Source: CAZDDA01 sp964568045
GTDB taxonomy: Bacteria; Bipolaricaulota; Bipolaricaulia; UBA7950; UBA9294
Reading direction: 5' to 3'
Length of the DNA stretch: 27,827 nt
NCBI GenBank assembly: GCA_964568045.1
Contig: CAZMOL010000013.1
Location: 1-27,827, forward strand
The notes beneath the pieces were generated by a model. The model was not told the origin of the DNA and did no database searches. It saw nothing but the letters and a program-made list of their open reading frames with translations. Numbering within the stretch: the first letter of the stretch is position 1; each line of letters begins with the position of its first letter. Both the position numbers and the translations under genes were made by a program. Shown one piece after another: positions 7,408 through 14,978 of the stretch.

Positions 7408-8790
7408 CTATTTTCGCCTTACGTAGCGGTCGATTGCGGCGGCGGCGCGCTTGCCCGCGCCCATCGCTTCGATCACCGTGGCGGCTCCTGTCACGATGTC
7501 GCCGCCGGCGAAGACCCCTTCCTTACTCGTCTCGCCGGTCTCTAAATCGGCAGCGATATTCCCCCGTCGATCGAGCTTGAGCCCTTTCGTCGTCCTCGGT
7601 ACCAACGGGTGGGGACCGTTCCCGATGGCGATCACCGCGGTGTCGATATCCATGGTGAACTCGGACCCATCGATCGGAATCGGACGGCGTCGACCGGACT
7701 CGTCCGGTTCGCCAAGTTCCATGCGGATGCACTCGACCGCCTTCAGGTACCCGTCCTCACCGAGGAAACGTACAGGGTTGGTGAGAAGGTGAAACTGGAT
7801 CCCCTCTTCTTTGGCGTGCTCGACTTCTTCGGCCCGTGCCGGGAGCTCCTCCTCGCTACGTCGATACACGATGATCGATTCCTCCGCTCCGAGGCGAAGT
7901 GCGGTCCGCGCCGAGTCCATGGCCACGTTCCCTCCTCCAACGGTCACCACGCGACGCCCAACCCGGATCGGTGTATCGTACTCCGGAAAGCGAAACGCGC
8001 GCATCAGGTTGGTCCGGGTGAGGAACTCATTGGCGGAGTACACCGCGTTTAGGCTCTCCCCGGGGACACGAAGGAAGCGAGGAAGCCCAGCTCCGGTACC
8101 GACAAACACGGCGTCAAAGTCGCCGTCGAGCAGTTCGTCCACGGTGGTGATCTGGCCAACAACCTTGTTCACCTCGATCTTCACACCCATCTGACACAGG
8201 GCATCGATCTCTCGCCGCACAATGTCTTTTGGGAGTCGGAACTCCGGGATTCCGTACATCAACACTCCGCCGGCAACGTGCAGCAACTCGAAGACCGTGA
8301 CGGCATGGCCCATCTTGCGCAGCTCCCCGGCCGCGGTCAGACCGGCCGGGCCCGCGCCGATGATAGCCACACGGTATCCCGTGTCGTCCTGAACAGGTGG
8401 GCAACACGCTTCGTGCTCAGCCTCCCAGTCGGCACAGAAGCGCTCCAGACGGCCGATTCCCACCGGCTCAAATCGTTTTCCCAAGGTGCACACCTCCTGG
8501 CACTGAGTCTCCTGGGGGCAGACGCGGCCACAGACCGCAGGCAGGCTGTTTGCTTCCTTGATCGCTGCAATGGCTTCTGCGAAGCGGCGGTTCGCGATGT
8601 GATCAATGAACCGTGGAATGTCAATCAGTACGGGGCACCCTTCAATACACGGAGCGTTCTTGCACTGCAGGCAGCGCTCGGCCTCCTCGACTGCCTCTTG
8701 TTCCGTGAACCCCAGTGGAACCTCGTCAAAATTGCGGATTCGCACACCAGGATCTTGCTGTCGCATTGGGGTCTGCTGCTCTCGGCTCAT
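7408..8790 (-). CDS. nfnB: NfnB / GltD-like NADPH-binding flavoprotein subunit
   Basis: Large subunit of a two-subunit flavoprotein of the NfnAB type, the electron-bifurcating NADH-dependent reduced ferredoxin:NADP+ oxidoreductase. Eight N-terminal cysteines in two groups (C40, C43, C48, C52 and C87, C91, C97, C101) fit the two [4Fe-4S] clusters of the GltD/NfnB family. The FAD-binding GAGPAG is at residues 145-150, and a second dinucleotide site follows at VVTVGGGNVAMDSART. The C-terminal AIGNGPHP and GVFAGGDIVTGAATVIEAMGAG are family signatures. Length 460, against about 465 for known NfnB. Its ATG overlaps the nfnA stop as ATGA, with GGAGG four bases upstream, so the two are translationally coupled. 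The same proteins are also annotated as sulfide dehydrogenase (SudAB) or 'glutamate synthase small subunit'. There is no GltB-type large subunit here, which favours NfnAB. Confidence 0.93.
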   Translation of the reverse strand: MSREQQTPMRQQDPGVRIRNFDEVPLGFTEQEAVEEAERCLQCKNAPCIEGCPVLIDIPRFIDHIANRRFAEAIAAIKEANSLPAVCGRVCPQETQCQEVCTLGKRFEPVGIGRLERFCADWEAEHEACCPPVQDDTGYRVAIIGAGPAGLTAAGELRKMGHAVTVFELLHVAGGVLMYGIPEFRLPKDIVRREIDALCQMGVKIEVNKVVGQITTVDELLDGDFDAVFVGTGAGLPRFLRVPGESLNAVYSANEFLTRTNLMRAFRFPEYDTPIRVGRRVVTVGGGNVAMDSARTALRLGAEESIIVYRRSEEELPARAEEVEHAKEEGIQFHLLTNPVRFLGEDGYLKAVECIRMELGEPDESGRRRPIPIDGSEFTMDIDTAVIAIGNGPHPLVPRTTKGLKLDRRGNIAADLETGETSKEGVFAGGDIVTGAATVIEAMGAGKRAAAAIDRYVRRK

Positions 8791-9644
8791 CGCGCCTCCA
8801 CTTGCGGTTGTTCGGTTTGTGTAGCCAGGTAGCGCTCTAGTGCGCAGCGCTCTTCCTCCGCATAGAACCCCTGCCTAGCCATCAACAGATCAAAATTCAC
8901 CTTGTGGCCGTCGAACTCCGGGCCGTCGACACAGGCAAATTTCGTTTCCTCACCCAATTCAACGCGGCAGCCGCCACACATCCCGGTTCCATCGATCATC
9001 ACCGAGTTGAGACTCACAATCGTCGGAACCCCGAATTCTCGAGTGACCTCAGAACAGACCTTCATCATGATTGCCGGACCGATTGCCCACACTCTGGCAA
9101 TCTCTCGCCCCGATGAGAGGATCTCCCGCAAGGGATCACTGACAAACCCCTTGCGACCCGCCGAGCCATCATCGGTCATCACGTGCAATTCGTCGCACAC
9201 GCCCGCCATCCGATCCTCGTAGAACAGAAGATCCTTGCTGCGCGCACCGATGACCCCGATCACCGAATTTCCGACGGCCTTCAGATTACGTGTTATCGGA
9301 TAGACAGGTGCGATACCCAGCCCACCGCCAATACAAATCACCGTACCGTACTGTTCAATCTCCGAGGGAATGCCAAGCGGTCCGACGAAGTCGAGAATAC
9401 TGTCGCCGGCATGGAAAGAATCTCCCATCTCCCGCGTGCTCTTCCCCACCTCTTGTACAACAAGGGTCACACCGCCAATGGTTGGATCCGTTTCGACGAT
9501 GGTAAGAGGGATGCGTTCTCCTTTCTCGTGCAACCGCAGGACGATGAATTGACCAGCTTTGGCGGCACGGGCTACCTCGGGGGCCTCAATCACATACTCA
9601 CGAATCTCAGGACCCAAAGTGCTCTTGCTCAATATCTTATACAC
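8787..9644 (-). CDS. nfnA: NfnA / SudB-like FAD-NAD(H) and [2Fe-2S] subunit
   Basis: Small subunit of the NfnAB-type complex. The N-terminal ferredoxin-reductase-like FAD domain includes AGQFIVLRLHEKGERIPLT. The NAD(H) half carries CIGGGLGIAPVYPI at about residues 104-117. The C-terminal iron-sulfur site has D218, C223, C226 and C238 in IDGTGMCGGC and FACVDGPEFDGH. In T. maritima NfnA the [2Fe-2S] cluster is held by one aspartate and three cysteines, and the same set is visible here. Length 285, as expected. The GTG start is preceded by GGAGGAGG at eight bases; an upstream ATG is out of frame. Together with nfnB it would couple NADH, NADPH and ferredoxin pools in the cytoplasm of an anaerobe. 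It is the first gene of the pair and has its own promoter. Confidence 0.93.
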   Translation of the reverse strand: MYKILSKSTLGPEIREYVIEAPEVARAAKAGQFIVLRLHEKGERIPLTIVETDPTIGGVTLVVQEVGKSTREMGDSFHAGDSILDFVGPLGIPSEIEQYGTVICIGGGLGIAPVYPITRNLKAVGNSVIGVIGARSKDLLFYEDRMAGVCDELHVMTDDGSAGRKGFVSDPLREILSSGREIARVWAIGPAIMMKVCSEVTREFGVPTIVSLNSVMIDGTGMCGGCRVELGEETKFACVDGPEFDGHKVNFDLLMARQGFYAEEERCALERYLATQTEQPQVEAR

Positions 9645-9695
9645 TCAGCCATCCTCCTCCTAGAGCGTAACCAGCCTCGCCGGCTGGCCTGAAAG

Positions 9696-9724
9696 ATTAT
9701 CAATTCTCTAGGTGAATCCTGCAA
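9696..9724 (-). promoter_or_regulatory. promoter of nfnA-nfnB
   Basis: On the minus strand TTGCAG (9719-9724), 17 bases, GATAAT (9696-9701). The leader is about 45 bases and contains a GC-rich inverted repeat (CCAGCC/GGCTGG, near 9671-9687) and the GGAGGAGG ribosome site. Confidence 0.6.
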
Positions 9725-9727
9725 CCA

Positions 9728-9756
9728 CTGACATCCTGTTCGTGTGAGCGTACAAT
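9728..9756 (+). promoter_or_regulatory. promoter of the Nudix gene
   Basis: CTGACA (9728-9733), 17 bases, TACAAT (9751-9756): five of six matches in each box. The expected start near 9763 leaves a leader of about 11 bases that is essentially the ribosome site AAGGAGG. It is divergent from the nfnA promoter, with the -35 boxes three bases apart. Confidence 0.7.
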
Positions 9757-9773
9757 GCAAGAAGGAGGATACG

Positions 9774-10400
9774 GTGCGTTATTACATCGAAAGTGACGGA
9801 AGGCTGTTCTTGATCCGACGAAACGGTGTTCTTGACCTACCTTGCGAAAAGGAAATCCCCTTTCCGGTCGAACGAATCGCTCCTCTTGCAGCCAGCAGCA
9901 ACGTCATCTTCTGTGTCCCCAGACTGGAGGCGCACCCCCATGAATGGATCGGAAAGGATGAGATCGCTACGCACTCTCGCGTCTCCCCCGTGGTGCGAGA
10001 GACGGTGCACGCCACCATGCCCCGTGTGGTTGTGGAAGGAGTTGCCCTCAACAAAGGGAGCGTGTTACTGGTGAAGGGGAGCCGAGGGCTGACCAAAGGT
10101 CGTTGGTCTCTTCCCGGCGGGTTCCTCCGATTTGGAGAGACGCCACAACAAGGATTAACGCGCGAGATGAAAGAGGAACTTGGGGTCGAAACACAGATTG
10201 AGAAACTCCTTGAAGTCAAAGCGAAGCTTGGGAGCCAAAGTCGGCTGCACTGGGTTATGATCTTCTACCAGATCTCCCTTTTTGGCGCAATCTTTCCCGA
10301 TCAGGACGAAATCGACCAAGCGCAATACTTCCCAATCAGTCGGGCAAAGGAGCTGGTATTCGACAGCCTGCTGCGCGAGGTAATTGTTTCCCTTCGCTGA
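9774..10400 (+). CDS. Nudix hydrolase
   Basis: Hydrolyses a nucleoside diphosphate linked to another moiety; the substrate is unknown. A complete Nudix box (G-x5-E-x7-RE-x2-EE-x-G) is visible: G116, E122, R130, E131, E134, E135 and G137 in PGGFLRFGETP and REMKEELGV. An N-terminal region of about 80 residues (RYYIESDGRLFLIRRNG...) precedes the fold and contains the segment HPHEWIGKDEIATHSRVSP; its role is unknown. The start is the GTG at 9774, because AAGGAGG lies five bases upstream and the promoter -10 box is at 9751-9756. A GTG ten codons earlier, at 9744, falls inside the promoter and is rejected. Length 208. It converges with the beta-barrel-like gene, 15 bases away. Confidence 0.9.
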   Translation: MRYYIESDGRLFLIRRNGVLDLPCEKEIPFPVERIAPLAASSNVIFCVPRLEAHPHEWIGKDEIATHSRVSPVVRETVHATMPRVVVEGVALNKGSVLLVKGSRGLTKGRWSLPGGFLRFGETPQQGLTREMKEELGVETQIEKLLEVKAKLGSQSRLHWVMIFYQISLFGAIFPDQDEIDQAQYFPISRAKELVFDSLLREVIVSLR

Positions 10401-10415
10401 GAGAATGTCCGGAAA

Positions 10416-11525
10416 TTACAGAAGATCCATGCCTATGAGCAGCGTGAAGTCTGTGCGCCACTCCAGGAAGTACGGCTGATGAGAAAGCTCCAGCCCAAAA
10501 GCGACCTGAGCGGTTTCGATCGGGGTAAGCGCTGCTTCCAACGAAACGGTATGGATGTCTGTATGAACACCATCCCAAGTCTCACGTACAAAGCTGTAAG
10601 AGGAAGCAAGGCTGACCGTATCTGTCAACACGTAGTCGCAGCCCAGTCTAATCTCTATCTGGTGGGTGTGGAGAATATCGGACGATCCAGAGACAGCTCC
10701 CTGGGCAAGGAATTGAGCCTGCGGAGTAGTAGCAAGTGCGTAGTTGAATGCTGCTGTAGCAAGAAGCTCACTCGGTCCACCAAATGGGTCAACGAGTTCG
10801 TATTCAAGCCCTACCTTGGCATCACCACCACAGTAGCGAGGATGATCATCGTCTGCAATGATTCTTCCCATCTCGTAAATGTCGAGAGCATCAAGTCCCC
10901 CAGTTTTGGCAAGCCCGCTTTCCTCGATGATCTCTTGGACTACAGTCAACAGGTCGGCAAATAAGTCATAGGTGTCGATGCTGTCGATCTCGAAGGCAAT
11001 CGCCTCCAAATCAAGATCGTCTAGATGTTTTGTAATGCTCTTTCGGCTAATCAGATAATCATCAATGTTCATTGCTTTGGCTAAAGGAGTAATGTCAACG
11101 AACCGGCCATACCCGACGCCCAGACTTACTGCCAGGCGGATTGCGTCATAGGACGATGCACTCTTTCCACTTATGCCTGCAAAGCCGAAGTAAGCCGCGT
11201 CCGGTGCGACGTAGCGCTTAAGGTCCCCTTCCGCCGTAATCAAGTAGGAGGAGAGGCGCAATACGGAAATGGTCATGTCGTTTCTTACTGAGACGCCAAA
11301 TCCGAAGTCCGGCGCGTCGAACAGGTGCCTGTAGTCGACTTTCAGCTGGCCGAAATTGCGATCTTGATCACTAACCCCATACGGATCGTTGTGATAATTG
11401 TAGGAGAAGCTGATACCTAGATTGGAAAGGTCTGTCTGAGGAGAACGGTAATCACAGAGAGGAAGTGCCAAAATTGTCAATCTGATCAGACACAGGAGAA
11501 AAAAGCAGAACAACAGCCGTCTCAC
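10416..11525 (-). CDS. exported beta-barrel-like protein, unknown function
   Basis: I do not recognise a named family. A basic start MRRLL and a hydrophobic run (FCFFLLCLIRLTILALPL) form a signal peptide. The remainder alternates short amphipathic strands typical of outer-membrane barrels (for example ISFSYNYHNDPYG, DFGFGVSVRNDM, AKVGLEYELVD, ATAAFNYALATT, SLASSYSFVRETW) and ends in WRTDFTLLIGMDLL. The middle, about residues 150-225, is instead helical and acidic (DDLDLEAIAFEIDSIDTYDL, VVQEIIEESG) and could be a plug or an extracellular insert. The GTG start is preceded by GAGGTGATC, a near-perfect anti-SD complement; longer upstream starts would fall inside the promoter. Length 369. It stands alone, convergent with the Nudix gene, so context gives no function. 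Confidence 0.7.
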   Translation of the reverse strand: MRRLLFCFFLLCLIRLTILALPLCDYRSPQTDLSNLGISFSYNYHNDPYGVSDQDRNFGQLKVDYRHLFDAPDFGFGVSVRNDMTISVLRLSSYLITAEGDLKRYVAPDAAYFGFAGISGKSASSYDAIRLAVSLGVGYGRFVDITPLAKAMNIDDYLISRKSITKHLDDLDLEAIAFEIDSIDTYDLFADLLTVVQEIIEESGLAKTGGLDALDIYEMGRIIADDDHPRYCGGDAKVGLEYELVDPFGGPSELLATAAFNYALATTPQAQFLAQGAVSGSSDILHTHQIEIRLGCDYVLTDTVSLASSYSFVRETWDGVHTDIHTVSLEAALTPIETAQVAFGLELSHQPYFLEWRTDFTLLIGMDLL

Positions 11526-11544
11526 ACGGATCACCTCTTCATAG

Positions 11545-11573
11545 AGAGTAGGCCGTTGAAGGATGTTTCGCAA
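11545..11573 (-). promoter_or_regulatory. promoter of the beta-barrel-like gene
   Basis: On the minus strand TTGCGA (11568-11573), 17 bases, TACTCT (11545-11550). The expected start near 11538 leaves about 13 bases before the GTG at 11525, nearly all of it ribosome site. Confidence 0.55.
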
Positions 11574-11665
11574 CCGACCCTCTCTGCCAAAGCAGAAGAT
11601 GTCTTTCTAAGACTCTCGTCAATTCGCGAAACGTGCTACTCCTTTTCCTAGTATCGCGTGGAAGG

Positions 11666-12769
11666 TCAGTCGAGAGTGCGATTGAGGGCAGTTCCTCTCT
11701 CATCAAACAAGGGAAGCTGTCGGACATGGACCTCGCCCAGCTGGCCAACACCTACCCCGAGGAGTCTGACCCCGCGGTTCTCAAGATCAACGCGGCAGCG
11801 GAAAAGGTCAAGGGCACAACTCTCGATAAGGCTAGAGGAGTCCGTCCCGATATCCAGCCTGACCTGCCGAGTAATGGTCTGAAAGTCGGGGAAGCGGATC
11901 TTGATCCGGACGGCTTTGGCCAATAGGTTTTCCCCCCGCAACTCAGCGGCAACCTCCTTGGCTAGTCGGCACAGGAGTTGTTCGATCTCCGTTGCGTTGT
12001 GGATGTCCTGAGGGAAGGTGACCTCACGAGAAATGGACTTGGCCTCTCGACTCGGACGTACCGGGGTGTCATCCCTCCCTCGGGCAAGCTGGTACAGGAT
12101 GCGTCCAATAGTGCCCAACTCACGCACGAGGAGATCACAGGGAGCCTCGCGCAGCTCGCGGATCGTCGTGAAGCCAAGTCCTCGAAGCCGTTGTTCGGTG
12201 ACCTTCCCCACTCCCCAGATTGCCCTCACTGGTAGAGGATCAAGGATTTTCTGAATCTGCTCGTACCGAATAACCATCAATCCGTCCGGCTTGCAGAGCT
12301 CGGAACCAAGCTTTGCCAGGAAACGATTCGGAGCAAGTCCTACAGAACAGGTGAGTCCCGTGGTCTCATGCACTCGGCGCTTGGCCTCGACAACAATGTC
12401 TTCCGCAGAGCCAAACGCGTTGTCGCTTCCCGTCAGATCAAAGAAGAATTCATCGAGCGAGATGCCCTCCACAATGGGCGTATAGGCACGCAACACAGTC
12501 CGAACCTGAGTGGAAATATCTTGATAGCGCTGGAAACGTGGAGGAAGATAAATCCCATTCGGGCACAGTCTGCGAGCCTTCGCCATCGGCATTGCGCTTC
12601 CCACACCGTAGGTGCGTGCTTCATAGGAGGCGGTAGAGACAACGCCACGCGGCCCCAGACCGCCAACGATGACCGGTTTGCCTCGATACTCGGGGCAATC
12701 GAGCTGCTCCACCGCTGCGAAAAAGGCGTCCATATCCAAATGGGCAATCATCCGTACCTTGTTTGTCAT
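11666..12769 (-). CDS. dinB: DNA polymerase IV (Y-family translesion polymerase)
   Basis: Error-prone polymerase that extends DNA past lesions. The palm motif AHLDMDAFFAAVEQ gives metal ligand D12 and the steric-gate aromatic F17. The second catalytic pair is D106/E107 in GISLDEFFFD, where E. coli has SLDEAYLD. GLAPNRFLAKLGSELCKPDG and IWGVGK belong to the palm/thumb and helix-hairpin region. RPSREAKSISRE opens the little-finger domain. The C terminus carries QLPLF, which fits the QLxLF beta-clamp-binding motif. Length 367 against 351 in E. coli. The start is the ATG at 12769 with GAGGT five bases upstream. A longer frame back to 12904 adds 45 residues of non-family sequence that cover the promoter, and is rejected. 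It is divergent from the THEP1 gene. Confidence 0.95.
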   Translation of the reverse strand: MTNKVRMIAHLDMDAFFAAVEQLDCPEYRGKPVIVGGLGPRGVVSTASYEARTYGVGSAMPMAKARRLCPNGIYLPPRFQRYQDISTQVRTVLRAYTPIVEGISLDEFFFDLTGSDNAFGSAEDIVVEAKRRVHETTGLTCSVGLAPNRFLAKLGSELCKPDGLMVIRYEQIQKILDPLPVRAIWGVGKVTEQRLRGLGFTTIRELREAPCDLLVRELGTIGRILYQLARGRDDTPVRPSREAKSISREVTFPQDIHNATEIEQLLCRLAKEVAAELRGENLLAKAVRIKIRFPDFQTITRQVRLDIGTDSSSLIESCALDLFRCRVDLENRGVRLLGVGVGQLGEVHVRQLPLFDERGTALNRTLD

Positions 12770-12815
12770 TGTTACCTCAAATCGACGACGAGCCCCCCTG
12801 TCTTTGCGAAGATAC

Positions 12816-12844
12816 CCGATACACCCGGGCCCTCTTCTTGTCAA
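12816..12844 (-). promoter_or_regulatory. promoter of dinB
   Basis: On the minus strand a perfect TTGACA (12839-12844) is followed by 17 bases and TATCGG (12816-12821), a poor -10. A perfect -35 with a weak -10 would suit a regulated gene. Confidence 0.5.
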
Positions 12845-12851
12845 TCGACAA
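12838..12851. promoter_or_regulatory. 14-bp dyad over the dinB -35 box, candidate operator
   Basis: TTGTC-AATC-GACAA is a perfect 5+4+5 inverted repeat that covers the dinB -35 element. dinB is an SOS gene in many bacteria, so a LexA-type repressor site is a reasonable guess. The motif is not a known LexA box, and no second copy was noticed in the window. Confidence 0.35.
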
Positions 12852-12960
12852 CAAAGCAGAGTGACCGATCCCAATTGGAGCCACAGATTTCCGCAAGAAC
12901 ACACTCCTCAATCTCAGGATGAAGCGCCAACTTGATTTCACGCGATCCGCAAGAGCCATC

Positions 12961-12989
12961 TTTACTGGACATGGAGAAGAGAATAGAAT
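12961..12989 (+). promoter_or_regulatory. promoter of the THEP1 gene (leaderless)
   Basis: TTTACT (12961-12966), 17 bases, TAGAAT (12984-12989). Eight bases later is the ATG at 12998, the same spacing as in the LolA-like gene, so transcription should start on or beside the start codon. Confidence 0.55.
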
Positions 12990-12997
12990 GGGACAGG

Positions 12998-13612
12998 ATG
13001 AAGATCAAGACACGGATTGCGATCACCGGACGGCCGGGGGTCGGAAAAACTACCCTGATCGAACGTGCCCTTGAACGGATTCCTCTTTGCGCGGGTGGCA
13101 TGGTGACGAAAGAAATCCGCAAGTGCGGTCATCGTATCGGGTTTTCCGTAATCAACATCGCCACAGGCCAACAAGGGATCCTTGCAGACCTGCATTCGGG
13201 AAAAGGCCCCAAGGTCGGGAAATACCGGGTCAATCTCACTGACCTAGAAGAAGTCGGGATTGCCGCGATCGAGCACGCCATTAGAGAGAAGGATCTTGTG
13301 GTCATCGATGAAATCGCCCCGATGGAGCTTTGTTCACCTGCATTTATCCCGACGATTGAGGCAGCACTAGCCAGCTCTAAATCTCTCCTGATCTCCACAC
13401 ATGCCCGTGCCAATCATCCTCTCGTTCATTGCATCCGGCAAGAGTTGGAACTTTTTCGCGTCAAACTTGGGAATCGCGATACCCTAGCGCACGTAATTGC
13501 ACAGGCATTCGACCCGAGCATCAATCAATACAACCATCCGGCTGATGGAAGGCACGCAAAACGCAGCCAGCGAGTTTCTCTTCAGGATCGAAGCCAGTCC
13601 AGACCACGATGA
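12998..13612 (+). CDS. THEP1-type nucleoside-triphosphatase
   Basis: P-loop NTPase of the THEP1 family, which hydrolyses NTPs in vitro and has no settled role in the cell. The protein starts MKIKTRIAITGRPGVGKTTL with Walker A at residues 10-17. It has the conserved GGMVTKEIR, then VGKYRVN, and Walker B in LVVIDEIAPMEL. THARANHP and a following LFRVKLGNRD complete the family pattern. The start at 12998 gives the standard family N terminus; starts at 12932 (TTG) and 12971 (ATG) lie at or inside the promoter. Length 204 is about 20-25 residues longer than usual, because of a basic, polar tail (PADGRHAKRSQRVSLQDRSQ) that does not look like family sequence. It is divergent from dinB. Confidence 0.9.
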   Translation: MKIKTRIAITGRPGVGKTTLIERALERIPLCAGGMVTKEIRKCGHRIGFSVINIATGQQGILADLHSGKGPKVGKYRVNLTDLEEVGIAAIEHAIREKDLVVIDEIAPMELCSPAFIPTIEAALASSKSLLISTHARANHPLVHCIRQELELFRVKLGNRDTLAHVIAQAFDPSINQYNHPADGRHAKRSQRVSLQDRSQSRPR

Positions 13613-13658
13613 TCTGGTAATTGCTGATAAGAAGAGAGATAGCCTCTACGCAAGTAAC

Positions 13659-14327
13659 CTACTCCGGCTCGGGCGATGATCCCACAAGAAGGTCGAGAAG
13701 GTGCGAGGACAGCTCATTGGGCCAGGTATCAAGGTCCCATGGAAGCCGTTGTTGCAGGGTCTCCACCTCAATGGGATCGCTCCTCAAGTAGGAAACCGAG
13801 GAGGTGCTCTCAAAATCCATTGTTCCCAACATAACGAGTTGCATCGTGGAAGGATCATCAGGGGGAACGAAACTACCGGCAGTTGCACCGCGCGCGCTCC
13901 CTGCAATCTCGTGCCTTGTCTCTCCCAATAGGATCATTAGGAAGAAACTCCCTGTGCCTTCGGCGTCGGCGGAGATGAGAAAATCCCCGCTGTCGGCGGT
14001 TATTCCGCCTCGAACTACTACATCCTCGCCGCTGGCCAGCGTACCGTGGCCGACAAAAGTCATCCACGCTACGCCAGAAAGAGTCGCAGTGTCTCCCTCT
14101 CCAGCTCCAACAATCTCCCCTTCTGCCACAAAGGAGACGGCCTCACCCTCAACCGGCAGAACTCCCGACAGACTCAACGCGCCCTTAAGCTGTGCCGTAA
14201 CGGTCGCTCTAGCGAACCAGAGAACGGCCGTTCCGGAAAACTCACCGCTCCCACAAAACAACGTCTGCCCCAAACTCGCAACTCCCACAAACAACACCAG
14301 CAGTAGCACCACAAGGCTGCATTTCAT
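13659..14327 (-). CDS. exported protein of unknown function
   Basis: A 222-residue protein that I do not recognise. A clear signal peptide (MKCSLVVLLLVLFVGVASLG, cleavage expected near residues 20-21) is followed by a glycine-, serine- and threonine-rich, strand-rich body (GSGEFSGTAVLWFARATVT, GALSLSGVLPVEGEAVSF, GDFLISADAEGTGSFFL). This would suit a beta-sandwich or beta-solenoid secreted domain. A proline/aspartate linker (VPPDDPST) leads to a C-terminal part with LQQRLPWDLDTWPNELSSHL and an acidic end. The ATG has AAGGAG five bases upstream and a strong promoter. It is transcribed alone, convergent with THEP1 and downstream of the EF-G-2 operon. Confidence 0.72.
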   Translation of the reverse strand: MKCSLVVLLLVLFVGVASLGQTLFCGSGEFSGTAVLWFARATVTAQLKGALSLSGVLPVEGEAVSFVAEGEIVGAGEGDTATLSGVAWMTFVGHGTLASGEDVVVRGGITADSGDFLISADAEGTGSFFLMILLGETRHEIAGSARGATAGSFVPPDDPSTMQLVMLGTMDFESTSSVSYLRSDPIEVETLQQRLPWDLDTWPNELSSHLLDLLVGSSPEPE

Positions 14328-14582
14328 GCATACTCCTTTTCTTGGGCTTGGGCTACCGACCAGCTAGCGGTTCCACAAAGACCACCTATATCATAAGTCG
14401 CCTAGCTTGTCTCTCCAAGCACACCCACGCACTATTCGATATGATTCCTGCTATTCTAAGCGAGCATGGAGAGCTTTTGCTACTGCCTGTCCTAGCCCGG
14501 TGTCGCTTAAGTGATGAACGTGCTGCGGGCAGCAAGAAGCTGCTAGGTTATTGGTGTATGCAACGCTCCTTGCTTCGGAGGA
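14328..14582. other. non-coding spacer with promoter
   Basis: 255 bases upstream of the exported-protein gene and downstream of yjbQ. It contains the promoter listed at 14390-14418. An open frame on the plus strand across it has no ribosome site and no recognisable product. Confidence 0.6.
14390..14418 (-). promoter_or_regulatory. promoter of the exported-protein gene
   Basis: On the minus strand TTGGAG (14413-14418), 17 bases, TATGAT (14390-14395). The expected leader is about 56 bases. Confidence 0.65.
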
Positions 14583-14978
14583 TTATTCGGATGTGATTTG
14601 AACCCAGATCCTTCTTTGTCTAGGGCCGTCAAATTCGCAGAAGAAGATCCCCTGCCATGTGCCCAAGACGAGCTTTCTGTCTTCAAATGCCACCTGCAAT
14701 GCGTTCCCCACCAGGGCGGCCTTGACGTGAGCGGGGGAGTTTCCTTCGGCATGGGTCCAGGCGCGATTCCTGGGCACAAGCTCCTCCAGAAAAGACACGA
14801 TGTCGTGGGCAACCGCGGGGTCTGCGCTCTCGTTGATCAACAAGCCGGCGGTTGTGTGGGGGCAGAAGACGGTACAGATTCCGTTGGACTGACACGCACT
14901 GGCAAGCTCACTTTGAACGGCCTCGGTGATGTCTACAAGCTCGGTCGTACGGCGCGTTGCAAGTTTGATCTCGTGCAT
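14583..14978 (-). CDS. yjbQ: YjbQ/UPF0047 family protein
   Basis: A 131-residue member of the YjbQ (UPF0047) family. Signatures are CPHTTAGLLINESADPAV at about residues 39-56, HAEGNSPAHVKAALVG, LVLGTWQGIFFCEFDGPR and a final basic strand RRIWVQI. E. coli YjbQ has been reported to have weak thiamine-phosphate synthase activity, so many annotations read 'secondary thiamine-phosphate synthase'; the physiological role is not firmly known. Conserved histidines (H41, H76, H84) are consistent with the metal or active site of the family. Its ATG overlaps the preceding stop by one base (TGATG), so it is the third gene of the EF-G-2 operon and is probably translationally coupled. Confidence 0.94.
   Translation of the reverse strand: MHEIKLATRRTTELVDITEAVQSELASACQSNGICTVFCPHTTAGLLINESADPAVAHDIVSFLEELVPRNRAWTHAEGNSPAHVKAALVGNALQVAFEDRKLVLGTWQGIFFCEFDGPRQRRIWVQITSE

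Noticed and set aside
9744..9773. Upstream GTG start of the Nudix gene
   Set aside because: It lies within the promoter region, and AAGGAGG points to the GTG at 9774.
12770..12904. 45-residue N-terminal extension of dinB
   Set aside because: It has no family similarity, covers the dinB promoter, and the ATG at 12769 has a good ribosome site.
13497..13679. Small plus-strand gene overlapping the THEP1 3' end
   Set aside because: No ribosome site before its possible ATG at 13545. It is kept only as a possible frameshifted THEP1 tail in the findings.
14342..14596. 84-codon plus-strand open frame
   Set aside because: It overlaps the exported-protein promoter and the end of yjbQ, with no ribosome site or family resemblance.
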